64,000 nt of DNA from NCBI RefSeq assembly GCF_017591425.1, contig NW_024467121.1, positions 16,938,707 through 17,002,706 of the forward strand, in the 5' to 3' direction. The translations under genes and the position numbers were made by a program. Positions within the stretch are counted from its first letter, which is position 1, and each line of letters opens with the position of its first letter. Under the pieces are notes generated by a model. The model did no database searches, was not told where the DNA came from, and saw only the letters and a program-made list of their open reading frames with translations. Of the stretch, positions 44,903 to 57,858 are shown piece after piece. Source of the DNA: Ochotona curzoniae. Lineage: Eukaryota; Chordata; Mammalia; Lagomorpha; Ochotonidae.

Positions 44903-45212
44903 GGGACCAGTATTGTGGTACAGTGAATCAAGCTGATGCCTGTGATGCTGGCATCTTAAAGGGCACTCGTTCAAGTACCAACTGCTCCATTTTCGTTCCA
45001 GCTCCCAGTTAATGCATCTGAAAGGCAGTAGCAGATGACACAGGGACCTGAGCCCCTGTATCCATGCGGGAGGCCCTGATGGATTTCCAGTACCTTGTCT
45101 TCAGCCTGACTCAGCACTAGCTTTGAGATCATTGGGGATGTGAATCAGTAGATGAAAGATCTGTATCTGCTTCTCCACCCTTACGCTGTGACTCTGCCTT
45201 TCAAATGTATTT
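44903..45212 (+). mobile_element. CSINE, old subfamily
   Basis: 'gggaccagtattgtgg', a B-box-like 'gttcaagtaccaactgctcc', 'ttccagctcccagttaatgc', 'catgcgggaggccctgatgg', 'gtgactctgcctttcaaatg'. Confidence 0.85.
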
Positions 45213-46202
45213 TCTTTTTAATGGATTACACAGTTTCAGGCCAAAGTTAAAGATTTTCAGCAAACCTCAAGAATCTGGGGGAAAAATGAAAAAAAGAAAG
45301 AAAGAAACTCAGATTTAAAAGGAGCTCCTGATTTCCTGACATCTTTAATTTAAACTAGCCTCCAAAATTTATACCCAAGAATTTTGTTATTTTAAACTAC
45401 CCAATTTGGGAACTTTTTTTTTCCAAAATAATACTAGGAAACTAATCCAAGTACTGCACAATTTTTACTACATACATCAAGACTTTAAAAAGTCTGGTAT
45501 TTAATAAGATAAAATCTTGGTGAAGGTGAGGTAAGCTATGATGTGTGGCAGGGATGTTTGGTTGTTCTTGCTATTTCTTAGTAAATTGGTTATATCTATG
45601 GTAAATCATCATGTTTATTGTATAAATCAAAAAGTATAATCATTAAGACACAGAAGGGAAATGTGAGCATCTATTATGCTAAAGTATCTGTCTATAGCCA
45701 CATATTTAGCTTGAAAGATGTAGCAGAGAAAGAGAATTATGATTTTCTTTCCTTGTTTATCCTTCTGTCCAGTGGATGTTAACACTAATTCTTCATAATC
45801 AAAAATTTCAACATAAGAAAAGCGATTTTAACTCGGGCAGTTTGGGGATTATGTCTTGCAGACACATTGGCAGTGACATATTCTAATATATAGGCAAGGA
45901 AGGCCGCATTGAGAAAGATAACAGATTCCAGAGTGATATGAGGGAGGAAGTCATGGTATCTTCAGGGAAATAAAATATAAAATAGTACTATAGCAAGAAC
46001 ATGCTTAATAGTTGCTTAATTGGCAGGTTTCAAACATATCACAATAAAAGAAATGATAGGCAACAGAAGTGGAAACCTGTAAAAAGGTGCCAAACTGTTT
46101 CTATAAGGCAGCAGAGAGCTGGGTTTTTAAGCTTTGCAGACTCCATGTCTATGACTCAGCATTTCAATCCTATCCTGTAAGGCAAATGAAATTTGTCATT
46201 CT
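45213..46202. other. Unique sequence
   Basis: Nothing recognised. Confidence 0.4.
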
Positions 46203-46505
46203 CAGCCTGGCATTGTAGCATAGGAGGTAAAGTCACTGCTTATAATTCCATATGGGTACTAGTTCAAGTCCCTGATACCCTAATTTCCATCCAGGTACCT
46301 GGGAAAATCAGTGGAGGATGCCTCAAATGTTTGGACCTCTGCCACCAGTGTGGGAGAACTGGACACAGCTCCTGGCTCCAGGCTTCAGCCTAGTCCAGAA
46401 CTAACCGTGGCAGCCATATAGGGAGTGATTCAGTAGATGGGATATATCTCTTCCTCTCTCACTAAGTAACTCAGACATACAAATTAAGTAAGCCTTAAAA
46501 AACAA
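46203..46505 (+). mobile_element. CSINE (first of tandem pair)
   Basis: 'cagcctggcattgtagc', 'ggtactagttcaagtccctg', 'gtgtgggagaactgg', 'cagctcctggctccaggc', and an A-rich end near 46500. Confidence 0.8.
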
Positions 46506-46514
46506 AAGAAGTCT

Positions 46515-46811
46515 CAAGCTGGCACACGAGCTGCAGCACTAACATTCTATAGGGACCCTGGGTTAGGTCCATCTGCTCCGCCTTTGATCTAGCTCCCAGT
46601 TTTTAGCCTAGAAAGCGGTGGAGGACGGCAAAATTCCTGCACACATGTGGGAGACCCATGAAAGCTCTTGGATTCCAACTTCAGATCAATGCAGCATTAG
46701 CTGTTGCAAATATTTGGGGAACGAATCAGCAGATGGAAAACCTCTTTCCCTGTCTCTCCTTCTCTATCACACTTAAATTTTAAATAAAAATTTTAAATCT
46801 TTTTTAAAAAG
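46515..46811 (+). mobile_element. CSINE (second of tandem pair)
   Basis: 'agctggcacacgagctgcag', 'gttaggtccatctgctccgc', 'acatgtgggagacccatg', 'ggaacgaatcagcagatgg', 'cctgtctctccttctctatc' and an A/T tail. Same orientation as, and 10 bases after, the previous SINE. Confidence 0.85.
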
Positions 46812-49800
46812 ACATTCTATGCAACAGAAAATAGATATTGAAATTTGAACTTCATATAATTTCTGTATCACAACCATTTAAAACATTGGCAGATACTGAT
46901 GAAAATGTCATACAGAGAAATTAACTGTTACGAAATACTTAGAATAAGGATCACTGTGTCTGCTCTGCGAGAACAAACTATTGTGAAGTGACACGTGGCA
47001 ACAAAGAGAATGGTTAGATTCCTTGTGCTCAGAGGTGATGAAGCCAGGGCAGCATGTTGGCTATAGGTGTGTAAGATGTTACCCTAGGACATTTTTAAAA
47101 GGCAGATCTGGGTTTAGCCTAAATGGGAATGCTGTTCCCACCATAGGATGACAAGTAGCTTAGCATCGATGGAGGAAGAAGAAGGCTGATAAGATTCTAA
47201 GGTGAGAATGCCACAGTAGTACAGCAAGAAATAATTCAGGAGTTTTCTTACTGGGAGGAGCATCTTTTTGTGAGTTCATGCAATGACTTCCCTGTAAATT
47301 TTTCTATCCCTGTAAGAGAAACTGTGAGAAAGAGACTTGCAAACACAGTGTTCTGATGATCTCACCCCATACCTCATGTTCTCTAAAACTTGCACTAGAT
47401 CGTTTCTACCATACCAGTGTGCTCATTCGCATGTGTGTTGTTTGTAGAAATCAAGCACTGATGTTGAGTTATCGATGTCATAGGTCCTTTACTGGCAAAT
47501 TAGTTCAAGTTTTTGGGCCTGGGCCACTCAAAGAAAAAAAAAGTAAATAAATAAACAATCTGATTCCAGATAGACTTTTCAGGGTAGCATCATTCTCAAG
47601 GAAGAAAAAAGAAAATTCAGTTTTTTAAAAAATTTGAGAGTCTCTAGATAACAAATGTATCAACAAATTGGTAGAAGAACAAGCAGTGCATTGTTCAGTA
47701 ATTAAAACATTTTGCTCCATAACTCATATACTCAATATCTGTTATCCTCATAGGCTGTTTCAGGTTGACAAGAAGCACTTTTGGTTATTTAACACTTTGT
47801 TCAATTTTTTCCCTGCACAAAAGCTTAGCTTCTAAATAATAAATCCTTAAACTTCCAATTTTAAGCAATTAAGATCATGGAGTGCCTTTTCTTTTGAGAG
47901 TGGGTAGACATTTTCTTCCTTGTATTCTTTTGTAATTCCACTTTTATACTGTTTAGCTCCTTCTTTTGTATCGGATGTTGACATTTCTTCTTTTATTTGG
48001 TAGACTTCTGAGTCACTTTGGCACCTGGGTTAGCTAATGTTAACTACAGATTGATGCCTTTTACTGTTGAGACTGCTGAGGTTTTGTTCTCTTAAGTACC
48101 CAATACAGGGCAAAGAGTTGGTTAATACAGATTAGTAAGCAACAATTGGCAACTATCTTGGGTATCTTCTCCAATGCAGGAACACAGTGAGCAAAACTAC
48201 AGAGTTTGAATTTCTCTCAGTGTTATCCCATTCAAACTTGCAGAGTACGGTTCTGCAGCTTTGCTTTCCAGTGTAATTTTAATCATATTCTTTCCCCTCT
48301 GCCTCAGTCACATAGATAGGTCACATGCTAGGAATTAATCAATTATACATTCACTGCCAGGAAGGCATTTGAGAAGTCGGTTTGATACTACAGCAAAGGA
48401 CTAATTTGATTTGGAGGCTGTATCTTATTGCCAAGTTGAAAACACTCAATGTTGTAGAATCTGTTGGCCTCTGCTGGGAGGAGAGTAATTCAAACAAACC
48501 AGGAAGGAAAAAATCATAGTAATCTATTCTGCTGCATCAGCAATCGGTTGGGTAGCTGTGTTCTCATCCTACTCTGATATCTTTAAATCAAATAATTTTA
48601 TAGCGAGTTAAAATCCACATTAAATGTTTGCTAGCACCCAAGTTTTGAAAAAGTGTCAAATGTCTTAATGCACAGCCAACTTTATTCCAGGAAAATATAT
48701 TCTTCAGGGATTAACAGATCATAACTTATTTTAGAAAGTGAGAATCTTTGGATTTTCTTCAATCACACTGTTTTGGCTTTTGTAGAGAGCTATTATTTCA
48801 TATATTCCCGCAAGATCTTTCTTCCTGTACTAGGAAGCCATTAGTGTTGTCTGTATTTTGACCTTTCGTGTTTGGGTTTTCTTAAATCAACAACAGATGC
48901 CTCATTTTGTGGCCGGTGTTTTAAAGTGATCCTTTAATGAATCAGGAATTTTTTTTTTTTTTTAGTATTAACAAAATCGTGTTATCAAAGCTATTTTCAC
49001 CTTAAGAAATTATATATATTTAGAAACTTGAAGATATTATTTTTTAAAATTTGAAAAGGGCCGTTTCAGCTATCTGTTCAGAAGTAGCAGGAGGAGAATG
49101 GTTCATACTAGCTAATGTAGGTATCATGTTGTTACTCTTTGAAGGAGAGAAATACTGTCAAGTCAAACATGGGAGTGATCACTTCGTGCTCTGAGACTAG
49201 CCCCGAGTGGGAAGTTTCAGCTATGTTTTCCTGTCACATCCTCATTACATAGGGCAGAACAAAGTGTAAATTCAGCATGTCTTAAAGTTGTTGACATAAT
49301 GGAAAGCTAAAAGCATAACTGCCCACCCCTGTATTGTCACTGCCTTTAATTCAAAATATTTTTTTCCTGATTGCTAAAAAATATAGAATAAAATAAAAAA
49401 GCAGGTGAGGCCAGAAAATGCTTTTATCTCTCTGGCTTACCCAAGTCATAGTCACAGCTAAGTAGGCAGAAAAAATGGAAACACCCGGGGGCACTCAGAC
49501 ATGCACAATTGTGGAGCTAATCTTTTCTTAATTAGAAACCTCATCAATCACGTTTGTACCTTCATCAAGCCCTAACTTTCAGACTCAACAGTGTGCCAGG
49601 CAGAAAATTGATATTACACAATACCCATAAAAATAAGTAGGTTAACAGACCAAAAGCGCTTCTGTATGACCCTTGAGCCAAGAATGTTTTCACATTTGTT
49701 AAGAGGTTCCACATATAACATTGCATATTATTTCTTTAAAATATCTGTGATACTATTGAATGCTCTAGATGTAAGATTCTGTCTGATGTTGTGTAGGAAT

Positions 49801-51030
49801 TCCCTTTTGAATGTTGAGTCATTGCCAAATGTCACCAGATATCAGATTCCACTTAAACACTTTTCTTATGTCTCTTCCAAAGAAAATGATGGTTCGTGGC
49901 TTTTCAATCTTTTGCCTGATAGAAAATTATGTTGTATGGCACGTAAATAGTTTTTTAGCAGGTAAGCCAAAATGTAGAGTTCCACTGTTATTTAGCTCTC
50001 CATTATGAGTTTTCTTTAGCTAAAATATGGTCAATGACATGCTATTTTTATGTACTGAATTGTACAACACCACTTACATGTTTTTCATCCTAAAGCACAC
50101 GGCATATTTGCCACATTTGACTTATAGCTCCTGAGATTCTAACATTTCTCAAATTCCTACTTCACAAAGGAAGAGGTAAAATATATGGTTCTTTACAGCA
50201 TGTAATGGAATTTGGACATTATATTGAATCTTGAATTGAGAGAAGAAACAATTATAAAATATGATATCCTCTATACCTTTGTCCAAAATCTAGAAATACA
50301 GTTATATAGTAGTCATTAGAGAATAGTTATATTCAGGTTTTATTTGGACTCACTGTGAACATAGTGTAGGAGAGAGAAGTCTAGATATATGGTGAAATCA
50401 GAATATCCAAAATGGTGTCTCATCCAGGGGCTGTGGCTGTAGGAAGTCAGGAACTCCTGGGGCTGTTTTCTATGACCTCAGACATTTTTGGAAACAACAG
50501 ATCTCCATCCATTCTGGCTGGGCAAATTTTGGCTTTAAGAACAGTCATAGTCCATTGTAAATATTGGGCAGCAGTGGGATATTTTAACTATTTTTGGAAA
50601 ACATAACCTGGTAAAAACACAAAGAACATGTTAAAGCAATTGATTTTGTTTGTTGTGGCTGACTAACATTGCAAGCATCTCTTAATCACTCTTGCTCATT
50701 TTTCCTGCCCTTAAGTTTCCAATCCCTTTCCCATCCTCATGCCACTTTCATGCCACTTTCATTTTTTCACATTGCTTTCCTTCTCCTTAAAGAAGAGCTG
50801 CCTCTTACTGATCTGAAACAGGTAAGAAAAGGATATACCCTCCTGTTCCATTGCTTCGTTCCTTATTTTAGAGATGATTCTACCTGAGTGATTATACTAA
50901 AAAGTCATGATGGATGTGAGATAAATATCACTTGTATATGATCAGCCTTGCCACAATTATCACTAAAGAGAACAATGAATCTTATTTGTTCTAAAACATA
51001 CTCTGGTTAGAAGTGACTGACTGAAATGGC
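46812..51030. other. Long repeat-poor interval
   Basis: More than 4 kb without a recognised SINE or L1, the longest such stretch here. Segments at 48390-48560 and 49070-49620 have mixed composition with homeodomain-like TAATT motifs and look like possible conserved non-coding elements, but this cannot be tested without comparison. A partial 12-base repeat ('catgccacttt' twice) lies at about 50738-50760. No gene supported. Confidence 0.4.
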
Positions 51031-51330
51031 TACAGGGTAAGCATTGACTCAGCTGTTAAGGTGCCACTTAGGACACAAGCATCACTATCAGAGTGCCTGG
51101 TTCAAACCTTGGTTCTAATTGCAGCTGCCTTTGGACATGCACCATGGCATACAGCAGGTGAGAGCTCAAGTGCTTGGATTTCAGCATTCACAGGAGGGAC
51201 TGAGTTCTGGGCTCTTGACTTCAGCCTGACATAGCCATGTATTCTGTAGGCATTTGAGAGGTGAACCACACATGGAAAAATCACTCTCTTTTATGTAAAG
51301 TAAAACTGAACAAACTTTTTTTAGAAAGTA
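51031..51330 (+). mobile_element. CSINE, old subfamily
   Basis: 'cagggtaagcattgactc', 'ctggttcaaaccttggttc' (B-box-like), 'ggcatttgagaggtgaacc', 'cactctcttttatgtaaag', then an A/T tail. Much diverged. Confidence 0.7.
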
Positions 51331-51335
51331 ATGAC

Positions 51336-51520
51336 ATGAACTATGCATCCAAACAGACCTAAAATCATGTTCCGGATGTAACAAGGAACCTCAGGCAAGT
51401 TATCTAATATTTCCAAGTTTCTATTCATTCAGTTGGAAAATAGAATGTTGATACTCTCCACAATGATTCATTATACAGAACAAATGATACAAAGTTAATG
51501 GAACTTTAATAATGATAATT
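51336..51520 (+). mobile_element. Ancient MIR
   Basis: 'caggcaagttatctaatatt' and 'ttggaaaatagaatgttgat' match the MIR core order (a 'gggcaagttacttaacctct' block, then 'gtaaaatggggataataata'). Confidence 0.65.
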
Positions 51521-52324
51521 ATGATAACCATTAGTCATGATTTTATGCTCTTCACCTTTCTCTATGAAAAGAAACTATGACTGTACATTAAATACCTTAA
51601 CCAAGCGTCATCAAGCTGAACCTACAGATGTAGCACAGATTCCAAGGCCTCCCCTATGTTTTCTGGTTTCTAGAATCTGATATATGGGCTTGGACCTCTC
51701 CCAGTCCTAGATGAGTGAATTTCAGTATGATCAGAACTAGAATCTGTTGTCTAGTGGAATGGCATGTAGAATGTCAGAATATACAGCAGTCAAAGCAGAG
51801 GGTCTCTGAACAAGAGGAAGTAAGTGAGCAGTGCCTGAAGAGGGCACAGCAGCACTGACCCTTTGAGACCACCACTCTGCAGTGGTGAGACCTCACTCTC
51901 CCCTAGCTGAAGCCTTTCTCTGCATACAGCTACCCACAACACATGGTTCCCTCAAGAGTAAAATCAAGCAATGCAGCAATATCGGTTGAAGCTCCAAATC
52001 CTAAGTCTTGGGATGACATCATTATTAGAATCACAGGTGCTCCAGACAGGATAATCATGTTTTTACAAGTTTTCCAAGTAAGCAAGATGATACCACATCT
52101 GAAAATCACTGCTATAAAGCCAGTAAGATCATAGATGTCTAAATTCGCAAACTAAGGGGAACAAACCCCATCTATAAGCATTTCAGTATTTGAAGATGGA
52201 TGACTCACAACTACTTTTGAAATTGAGAATTCGATATCTAACAACTGTATTCTAAATAACACTCAAAATGAAAAAGGATTCTCTAAATTTCAACAAATTG
52301 TTCTTCTGAAAAATGGGTTTAAAG
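51521..52324. other. Unique sequence
   Basis: Nothing recognised. Confidence 0.4.
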
Positions 52325-52632
52325 GAATTACTTATTTACTGATATATTGGGAAGGCACATTTAGAAGGAGACACACAGAGACATACAATCCACTGGTTTA
52401 CTCCCTCAGGTGTCTGCAATAGCCAAGGGTAGGCCAGGCTGAAATCAGGAGTCTGGAAACATACTTGGGTCTCCCTCATGAATGCAGGGGCCCAAGGAAT
52501 TGGGTCATCAGTGCTGCTCACCCAGGCACATTAGCAGGGTGCCAGATCTCAAATGGAGCAGGTGAAACTGGAACTGGATGCCATACTTGATGCTAGCATG
52601 GCAGGCTGCTGTGTATCATGTTGTGCCACAAC
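52325..52632 (-). mobile_element. CSINE, old subfamily
   Basis: 'ggaaggcacatttagaagg', 'tccactggtttactccc', 'agtctggaaacatacttggg', the older-type block 'aggcacattagcagggtgcc', then the reversed head 'tgttgtgccacaac'. Confidence 0.85.
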
Positions 52633-52839
52633 ACATGACGGTCCTAGGAACATTTTCCAAATATCTTATTAGTTTATTTATTCTCTCTTAACTTAAAGAC
52701 AAACAGACCTGTTTTCACCTCTAGATTTTCAGAAATGAATAATCTTGTGCAGTTTTTTTTTAACTTTGAGGGAAGAAAAATTTAAATAGAATGGGTTTCC
52801 TTGTCTCCTCTTATTATTCCATTTTAATAATTATCTCCT

Positions 52840-53090
52840 TAAGCACTCCTTGACCACGAAATCAAAAGTAACTAGCAAGGCATCTAGTATCACAGCAGAA
52901 TATTTTCTGCATTCACTTATTACTGTGAATTTTCATGTGTATTTTTACTCTTCATTTTTTGCTTATTAGTTGTCTCCACTTGTAAATATGTTTCCTGATA
53001 GCAGAGCCTACTGTAGTGTTCTATCAAATGCCTGTTACATTTTGGCTCATGATAAATGTTCAACGAGTGAATCAATTAGCCAATTTAAGT
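52840..53090 (+). mobile_element. Ancient L2 3' end
   Basis: 'gtctccacttgtaaatatg', 'gatagcagagcctactgtag' and 'gctcatgataaatgttcaac' then 'gagtgaatcaatt' follow the order of the L2 3' end ('...gtaggtgctcaataaatatt, gttgaatgaatga'). Confidence 0.65.
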
Positions 53091-54327
53091 GAAAATCACT
53101 TTAAATCACTTCCATAAAGAAGCTGTATAGGGTAAAAAAGATAGAATAAGGAGAAATTTCTCAGTTGCAGTTTGACTACAAAACTGGGATAATCTGTGTT
53201 CCCACCCACGAGTTCCCTCTTCTAAGATGTATCATTTTCACCTTTAAGATCACATCCAAGTCACAGGTAGTCTGAAAGGACTGAAAATTCTGCCGGTACC
53301 ATGCCATTTGGGTGATACATGATACTGCTGTAAATGTTATAATTGGGTCAGCAAGATTTGTGAGGAAGAAGAAAAAGGTAATTTCTTTATTTTCAGCTTT
53401 TAAGGTTTGTGTAATGATTCTTTTTCCTTTTTAATTGTAGATTATGGGCTCAATTTTGTAGTATGAGGGAAATCATGCAAATGTTATGCTTCATTTTCTT
53501 TCTAATAACTTAAAATAATTATTCACTGGCAGAAGCACAGGCTTAGCCGTATATGAAATAATACAGAATCAGGTCTCATTGCATATGTAGAAGGTCCAAT
53601 TTAGGCAAGAGTTATTTCTAGCAATGTATGATTCTGAATCCTCAATGGCACATTTTGGAAGTTCTTGAACTTATTAAGAGTCATTTTTCTATCTCTCTAA
53701 GCAGATACAGCAGTTAGCATTATAAAAATTGCTCTAAGTGGATGAACAATATTGATTTGCACGCATACCTGGTGTCTAAGAGAAAGAATTGCAAATGGTT
53801 TGCATAGTGAAGGAATTTGAGGAAAGGGTTCCATTTTGGAAATTGTCAGTTATGTATTCATGCTCTTCAGAGCATGGGGTAAAATTCCATTAAAATGAGA
53901 GCTATTCCAAGGCATGCCAATGTATAAACTGCATTATAAAAAGTACATGAAATCGTCACTATGTTCGTTCACCTCATAAAAATGATTCACCTTAAAATAT
54001 GAAAAAAAGTGGTTAAGGAATGTATATAGCAAAGTGGTTTCATAATATTAATATTCTACTAAATTTTAGTTGGTTGCAAATGGCAAATCAATATATGCAA
54101 CTCTGGGTTAAACAATGTTTAAAAGGTTACTTTGCTCTCAGACTTTATGCAACCTTAAATATGCTAAAAGGCACTGTGAATATTCAGACCAAATCAACAT
54201 TTACCCAAGTCACACTAAAGATAGTTTCCTTTTTCAAACAATAATATATTCATCGTGCTTTTAATTTTCTCCATGGTTTTATGGCATTTTGGGAAGTCTC
54301 ACTGTTCCTAGGGAGAAGGCCTCTCCA
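53091..54327. other. Repeat-poor unique sequence
   Basis: No recognised repeats or genes. Frames near 54020-54244 are short and AT-rich. Confidence 0.4.
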
Positions 54328-54337
54328 AAAGTTAATT

Positions 54338-54651
54338 TTTAAGAAGATTTATTTATTTTTATTACAAAGTCAGTTATACAGAGAGGAGGAGAGACAGAGA
54401 GGAAGATCTTCTATCTGATATTTCACTCCCCAAGTGACTGCAACAGTAGGTGCTGCACTGATCAGAAGCCAGGAGCCAGGAACTTCCTCCAGGTCTCCTA
54501 CGCGAGTACAGGGTCCCAAAGCCTTGGGCTGTCCTCAATTGCTTTCCCAGGCCACAGGCAGGGAGCTTGATAGGAAGTGGAACTGCCAAGATTAGAACTC
54601 GCCAGCTCATCAAGGCAAGGACTTCAGCCTAGGCCACCATGTCAGGCCCCC
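54338..54651 (-). mobile_element. CSINE with TSD
   Basis: Reversed tail 'aagatttatttatttttatt', 'gagaggaagatcttctatc', 'agccaggagccaggaac', 'aggccacaggcagggagc', and head 'ccaccatgtcaggccccc'. Direct repeat 'aaagttaatt' at 54328-54337 and 54652-54661; similarity continues for several bases more. Confidence 0.94.
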
Positions 54652-54661
54652 AAAGTTAATT

Positions 54662-55159
54662 CTTTAAGATAGAGCACACGTTTCATATTTAAACCAGTCA
54701 GCCCAATGCCCTTACACTCATTTACTCTTTTTGCCTAACTCCCTTGGCAGCACATTGTCTTCCTGTCCTATTTAAGGACAGACACAATCAAGGCCCACAT
54801 TCTGAGAGCCCAGGGCCATCAGAACCTATCCAGAACAACAGATCTGAAGTCTCCTTAGCAGTATGGCTTTCCTCCACCATACCTCCCTAGGGAGAGCACA
54901 GCAAAGGCTCTGGGGCACGAAATCCCCTCACACCTCTGACTCCTGTCCAAAACTGGAGCTTCTCACACAGCCCTTGGTAGCATGGTTCAACCCTACTCTT
55001 GGAAAACTAAGTAGCAACAACTACCCAATGAGTTTGGGTCCTCTTTATTGCCTGCCCATCATCTCTTTAAATCAAAAGTCTACAAATACAATGAAAACAA
55101 TCTGGTAAACAATTTGGTCATCATGGGAAGTAGAGTGGGGAAAAAAATCTAAGCTTTAG
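54662..55159. other. Unique sequence
   Basis: Nothing recognised. An 81-codon frame at 54863-55108 has no domain seen. Confidence 0.4.
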
Positions 55160-55320
55160 GATAAAACTGGAGTTCAAAATCAACTTCTGCATAAAGTATA
55201 CTGAGATAGTTTCTCAGGTCATCCATGTTTTCATTTATAAAATAGAGAGGATGGCATTGTAAGAACTGGAAGATACCCTCAGATATGTACAACAGTTCAG
55301 AATATTATCTGTGCATACAG
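55160..55320 (+). mobile_element. Possible ancient MIR
   Basis: 'gtttctcaggtcatccatg' followed by 'tttataaaatagagaggatg' resembles the MIR order (a 'gcctcagtttcctcatctgt' block, then 'aaaatggggata'). Weak. Confidence 0.45.
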
Positions 55321-55344
55321 CTCTGAAAGTGAGGCCTTCTGTTA

Positions 55345-55625
55345 AATTTTTATTTTGATTTTTTAAATTTTATGGTACAATTTCATATAAAATGGGATTA
55401 CCCCCTCCAAAACTCCCACCCCCTGACAGATTTTCCTCACATTGCTGCAATAGTAAAGTCTTTCATAAGGAGTCATGATTCCATCAGTCTGTTATTTAAG
55501 TGTGCCTGACATTGCTGGTACAGACAATGTCATACCACCCAGCATCATATTGTCTAATAGGCAGTTAATATGTTCAGTCTATGAAGAGGCCACATTTCTT
55601 TACCTTATTAGTTTAATAAAACATT
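55345..55625 (-). mobile_element. L1/HAL1-like 3'UTR fragment
   Basis: 'ttttatggtacaatttcata', 'cccccacctagtt'-like 'aactcccaccccctgac', 'gcaatagtaaagtctttcat' and 'gctggtacagacaatgtcat' align by eye with the 3'UTRs of the two HAL1-like copies (for example 36815-36985). Strongly 5'-truncated. Confidence 0.65.
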
Positions 55626-57599
55626 TTTTCCAATTGTGCTCTGCAAGCATGGTTTAGTTTAAACCATATTTTAGTAGTGAAAGAATGCATGGCTTTGTAA
55701 GATCAATTTTAGTTTTTGTACTTTCTACCTGACTAGTCCTCAGACTTGTATCTGTGCAGTGAGAAGGCGAAAGGGGGTCTCTGAAAATAGCAAATTAAAC
55801 CATGAAAATCATTCTGTAATGAAAAAAAGCTCCTCCTTGACCCTATCCATTACAGAATTTTACTTCTTTGATGTACATTTTCAGTCATTGTGCTTTGTGA
55901 TCAATTGTATCCCAAGTCTGTAAGAAGTTGATCATATTTGCCCGTTTCACTAAGACAGCATTTTAACCCAACTTCTAATAGGTAAGCAATCTAAAACACC
56001 TAACTGTAAAACAGGACTATCATGAGTCATACAGTGCCATTTGTGCCATTCTTAATTTGCACAATTGATAACTGAGCAGGCAGTATACGCTTCTTCCCCG
56101 TTACGAACTTCGTATTATATTAAATTCCTGCACTCCAAATCAGCCATGAAGAAGAGAGCATTTTCAGTCGAAATATCCCTTTTGCTGATTGTTTTCTTTA
56201 CAGAGAGCTTCTTGATGATGCATCCTGAGCAGCTTGTGCTTGATAGTTCTTTATGTACTCTTTCTGATGCCCTCTAGGGACACGCTGACATTTCACTGGG
56301 GCAGTTGAGTAATATTTTTTTAACGTGGTGTGCCAAGAGGATTGGCCTTACATAAGAGCCAGCTCCTTATTCAGTCATTGATAATGGACTTAATTATATC
56401 AACTGCCATTTTGGAGCCTTATTACTAAGATAAAATTCATGCTGTTACAGTGTAATGTCATTAAAATGTTTAAAGCAATAACAAGCGATGCCAAGAACCT
56501 GTGTTTAAAAGATGCGAATGTCCACTGGTAGTAGGTTTTTAGTTCGTTGTTCAATAGATGCTCTTCCCTAATAAGCAGTTCTGCACATTTTTCTTTCAGT
56601 AGACCGTGCTAACCTCTTCCAATCTGGTTTGCAGTGGGAAGCAGCACTTACACATTATACATTTTCAAGGTTAGAGTTACTGCTTTTCTTCCAAGCAAGC
56701 CTATAGGTTGGAAGTGAGAGCTATCAGACAAATACATACAGGCTGACATTCACAAAGTAATCTGATAGATAATTCCTCCTAAGAAATGTGGGGAAGGAAG
56801 ATGTCATTCCTCATGCAGTGAGAGAAAAATCATCTCTGGTCTATTTGTGACTCTAGCAACTTTATATTAGCAGTGTTCACAGCGCATTCACCTCATGAGA
56901 TGTTAGGAGGATGAATATGAACATTTTTGCAGAATGCCTTGTGTTTACATAGCACCTCTTCCAAGAATACTCCCAGGGGTGTCAAAGTGATTGTCACTGG
57001 AGTTAACTATCTCTGTCCTATCCACTTGCAAAATAGGCATGGAAGTGCAAAGCAGAGCCCTAGAACCATCCAGATGAAGAGGAAACTTACTTGTATAAAA
57101 AAATGGGAAGGCTGTGGATTTTGGTGTGGAGAGAATGCAACCTCACTCTGTGATCATCAGCATGATGACCAGAAACCTTAAGATTCTTTGCTATACAGCC
57201 ATATGAAGAAAGATACAATTTAACACAAGTTAATCACATCCATCAGAGCATGCAGTAATTAAAATCACATGAACACAGATAAACAGCATCTTGAAATTGA
57301 AAAAAGAATATGCTATCCTCTTCATTCCCCAGGAAAGGTCAAAGACTCCAAGATTAGTTGGTAGTGGAGAAATAAGGGTCCTTTTCCTCTGACTATTGAA
57401 TTTGGACTGGACAAGCACCAAGAATGATGTCAATGAGCATAAACATGGATACATAAAACAGGTTATTTTCTTTGTTGATGCATCAAACAGGCATGAAGAC
57501 AAAGTAAGACATAAACACATGTAGACACATATGTGAAGCTTTAATACTAGTCTCTATGGTGCCATGATTTTAATTTTTACCTTAATTTTAGTACCTTCA
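55626..57599. other. Repeat-poor interval with possible CNE
   Basis: No recognised SINE, L1 or gene for about 2 kb. Contains the motif-rich segment listed at 56270-56640. Confidence 0.4.
56270..56640. promoter_or_regulatory. Candidate conserved enhancer-like segment
   Basis: Repeat-free with a cluster of homeodomain/POU-like sites (TAATTA in 'gacttaattatatc', ATTACTAAG, GTCATTAAA, TCATTGATAATGG) and scattered CpGs ('aagcgatgcc', 'gatgcgaatg', 'ttcgttg'). Typical of developmental enhancers, but without comparison it is a guess. Confidence 0.3.
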
Positions 57600-57858
57600 T
57601 TGAACTATTTGTAATTGAGAGACAGCTGTCCCATACATTGGTTCACTCCCTAAATGCCCACACAAAGGTGGCAGCCAGAAATTCAAACCATTGTCTCCAC
57701 GTGGGTAACAGAAAAGTTACTTGAGCAATCCCTACTGCTTCCCAGAGTCTGCATTGGCATAAAGGAGCTGGAGCCAGGCATGCAGCCCAGGAGCTGTGAT
57801 CTGGTACCCGATCATCTTAATCGGCATCTTCGCTTTAATGCTGAATGCCAACCTCTGC
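57600..57858 (-). mobile_element. CSINE, old copy
   Basis: 'ttgagagacagctgtccc', 'cattggttcactccctaaatg', 'gcaatccctactgcttccc', 'ataaaggagctggagccagg', ending near a reversed head at 57858. Diverged. Confidence 0.75.
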
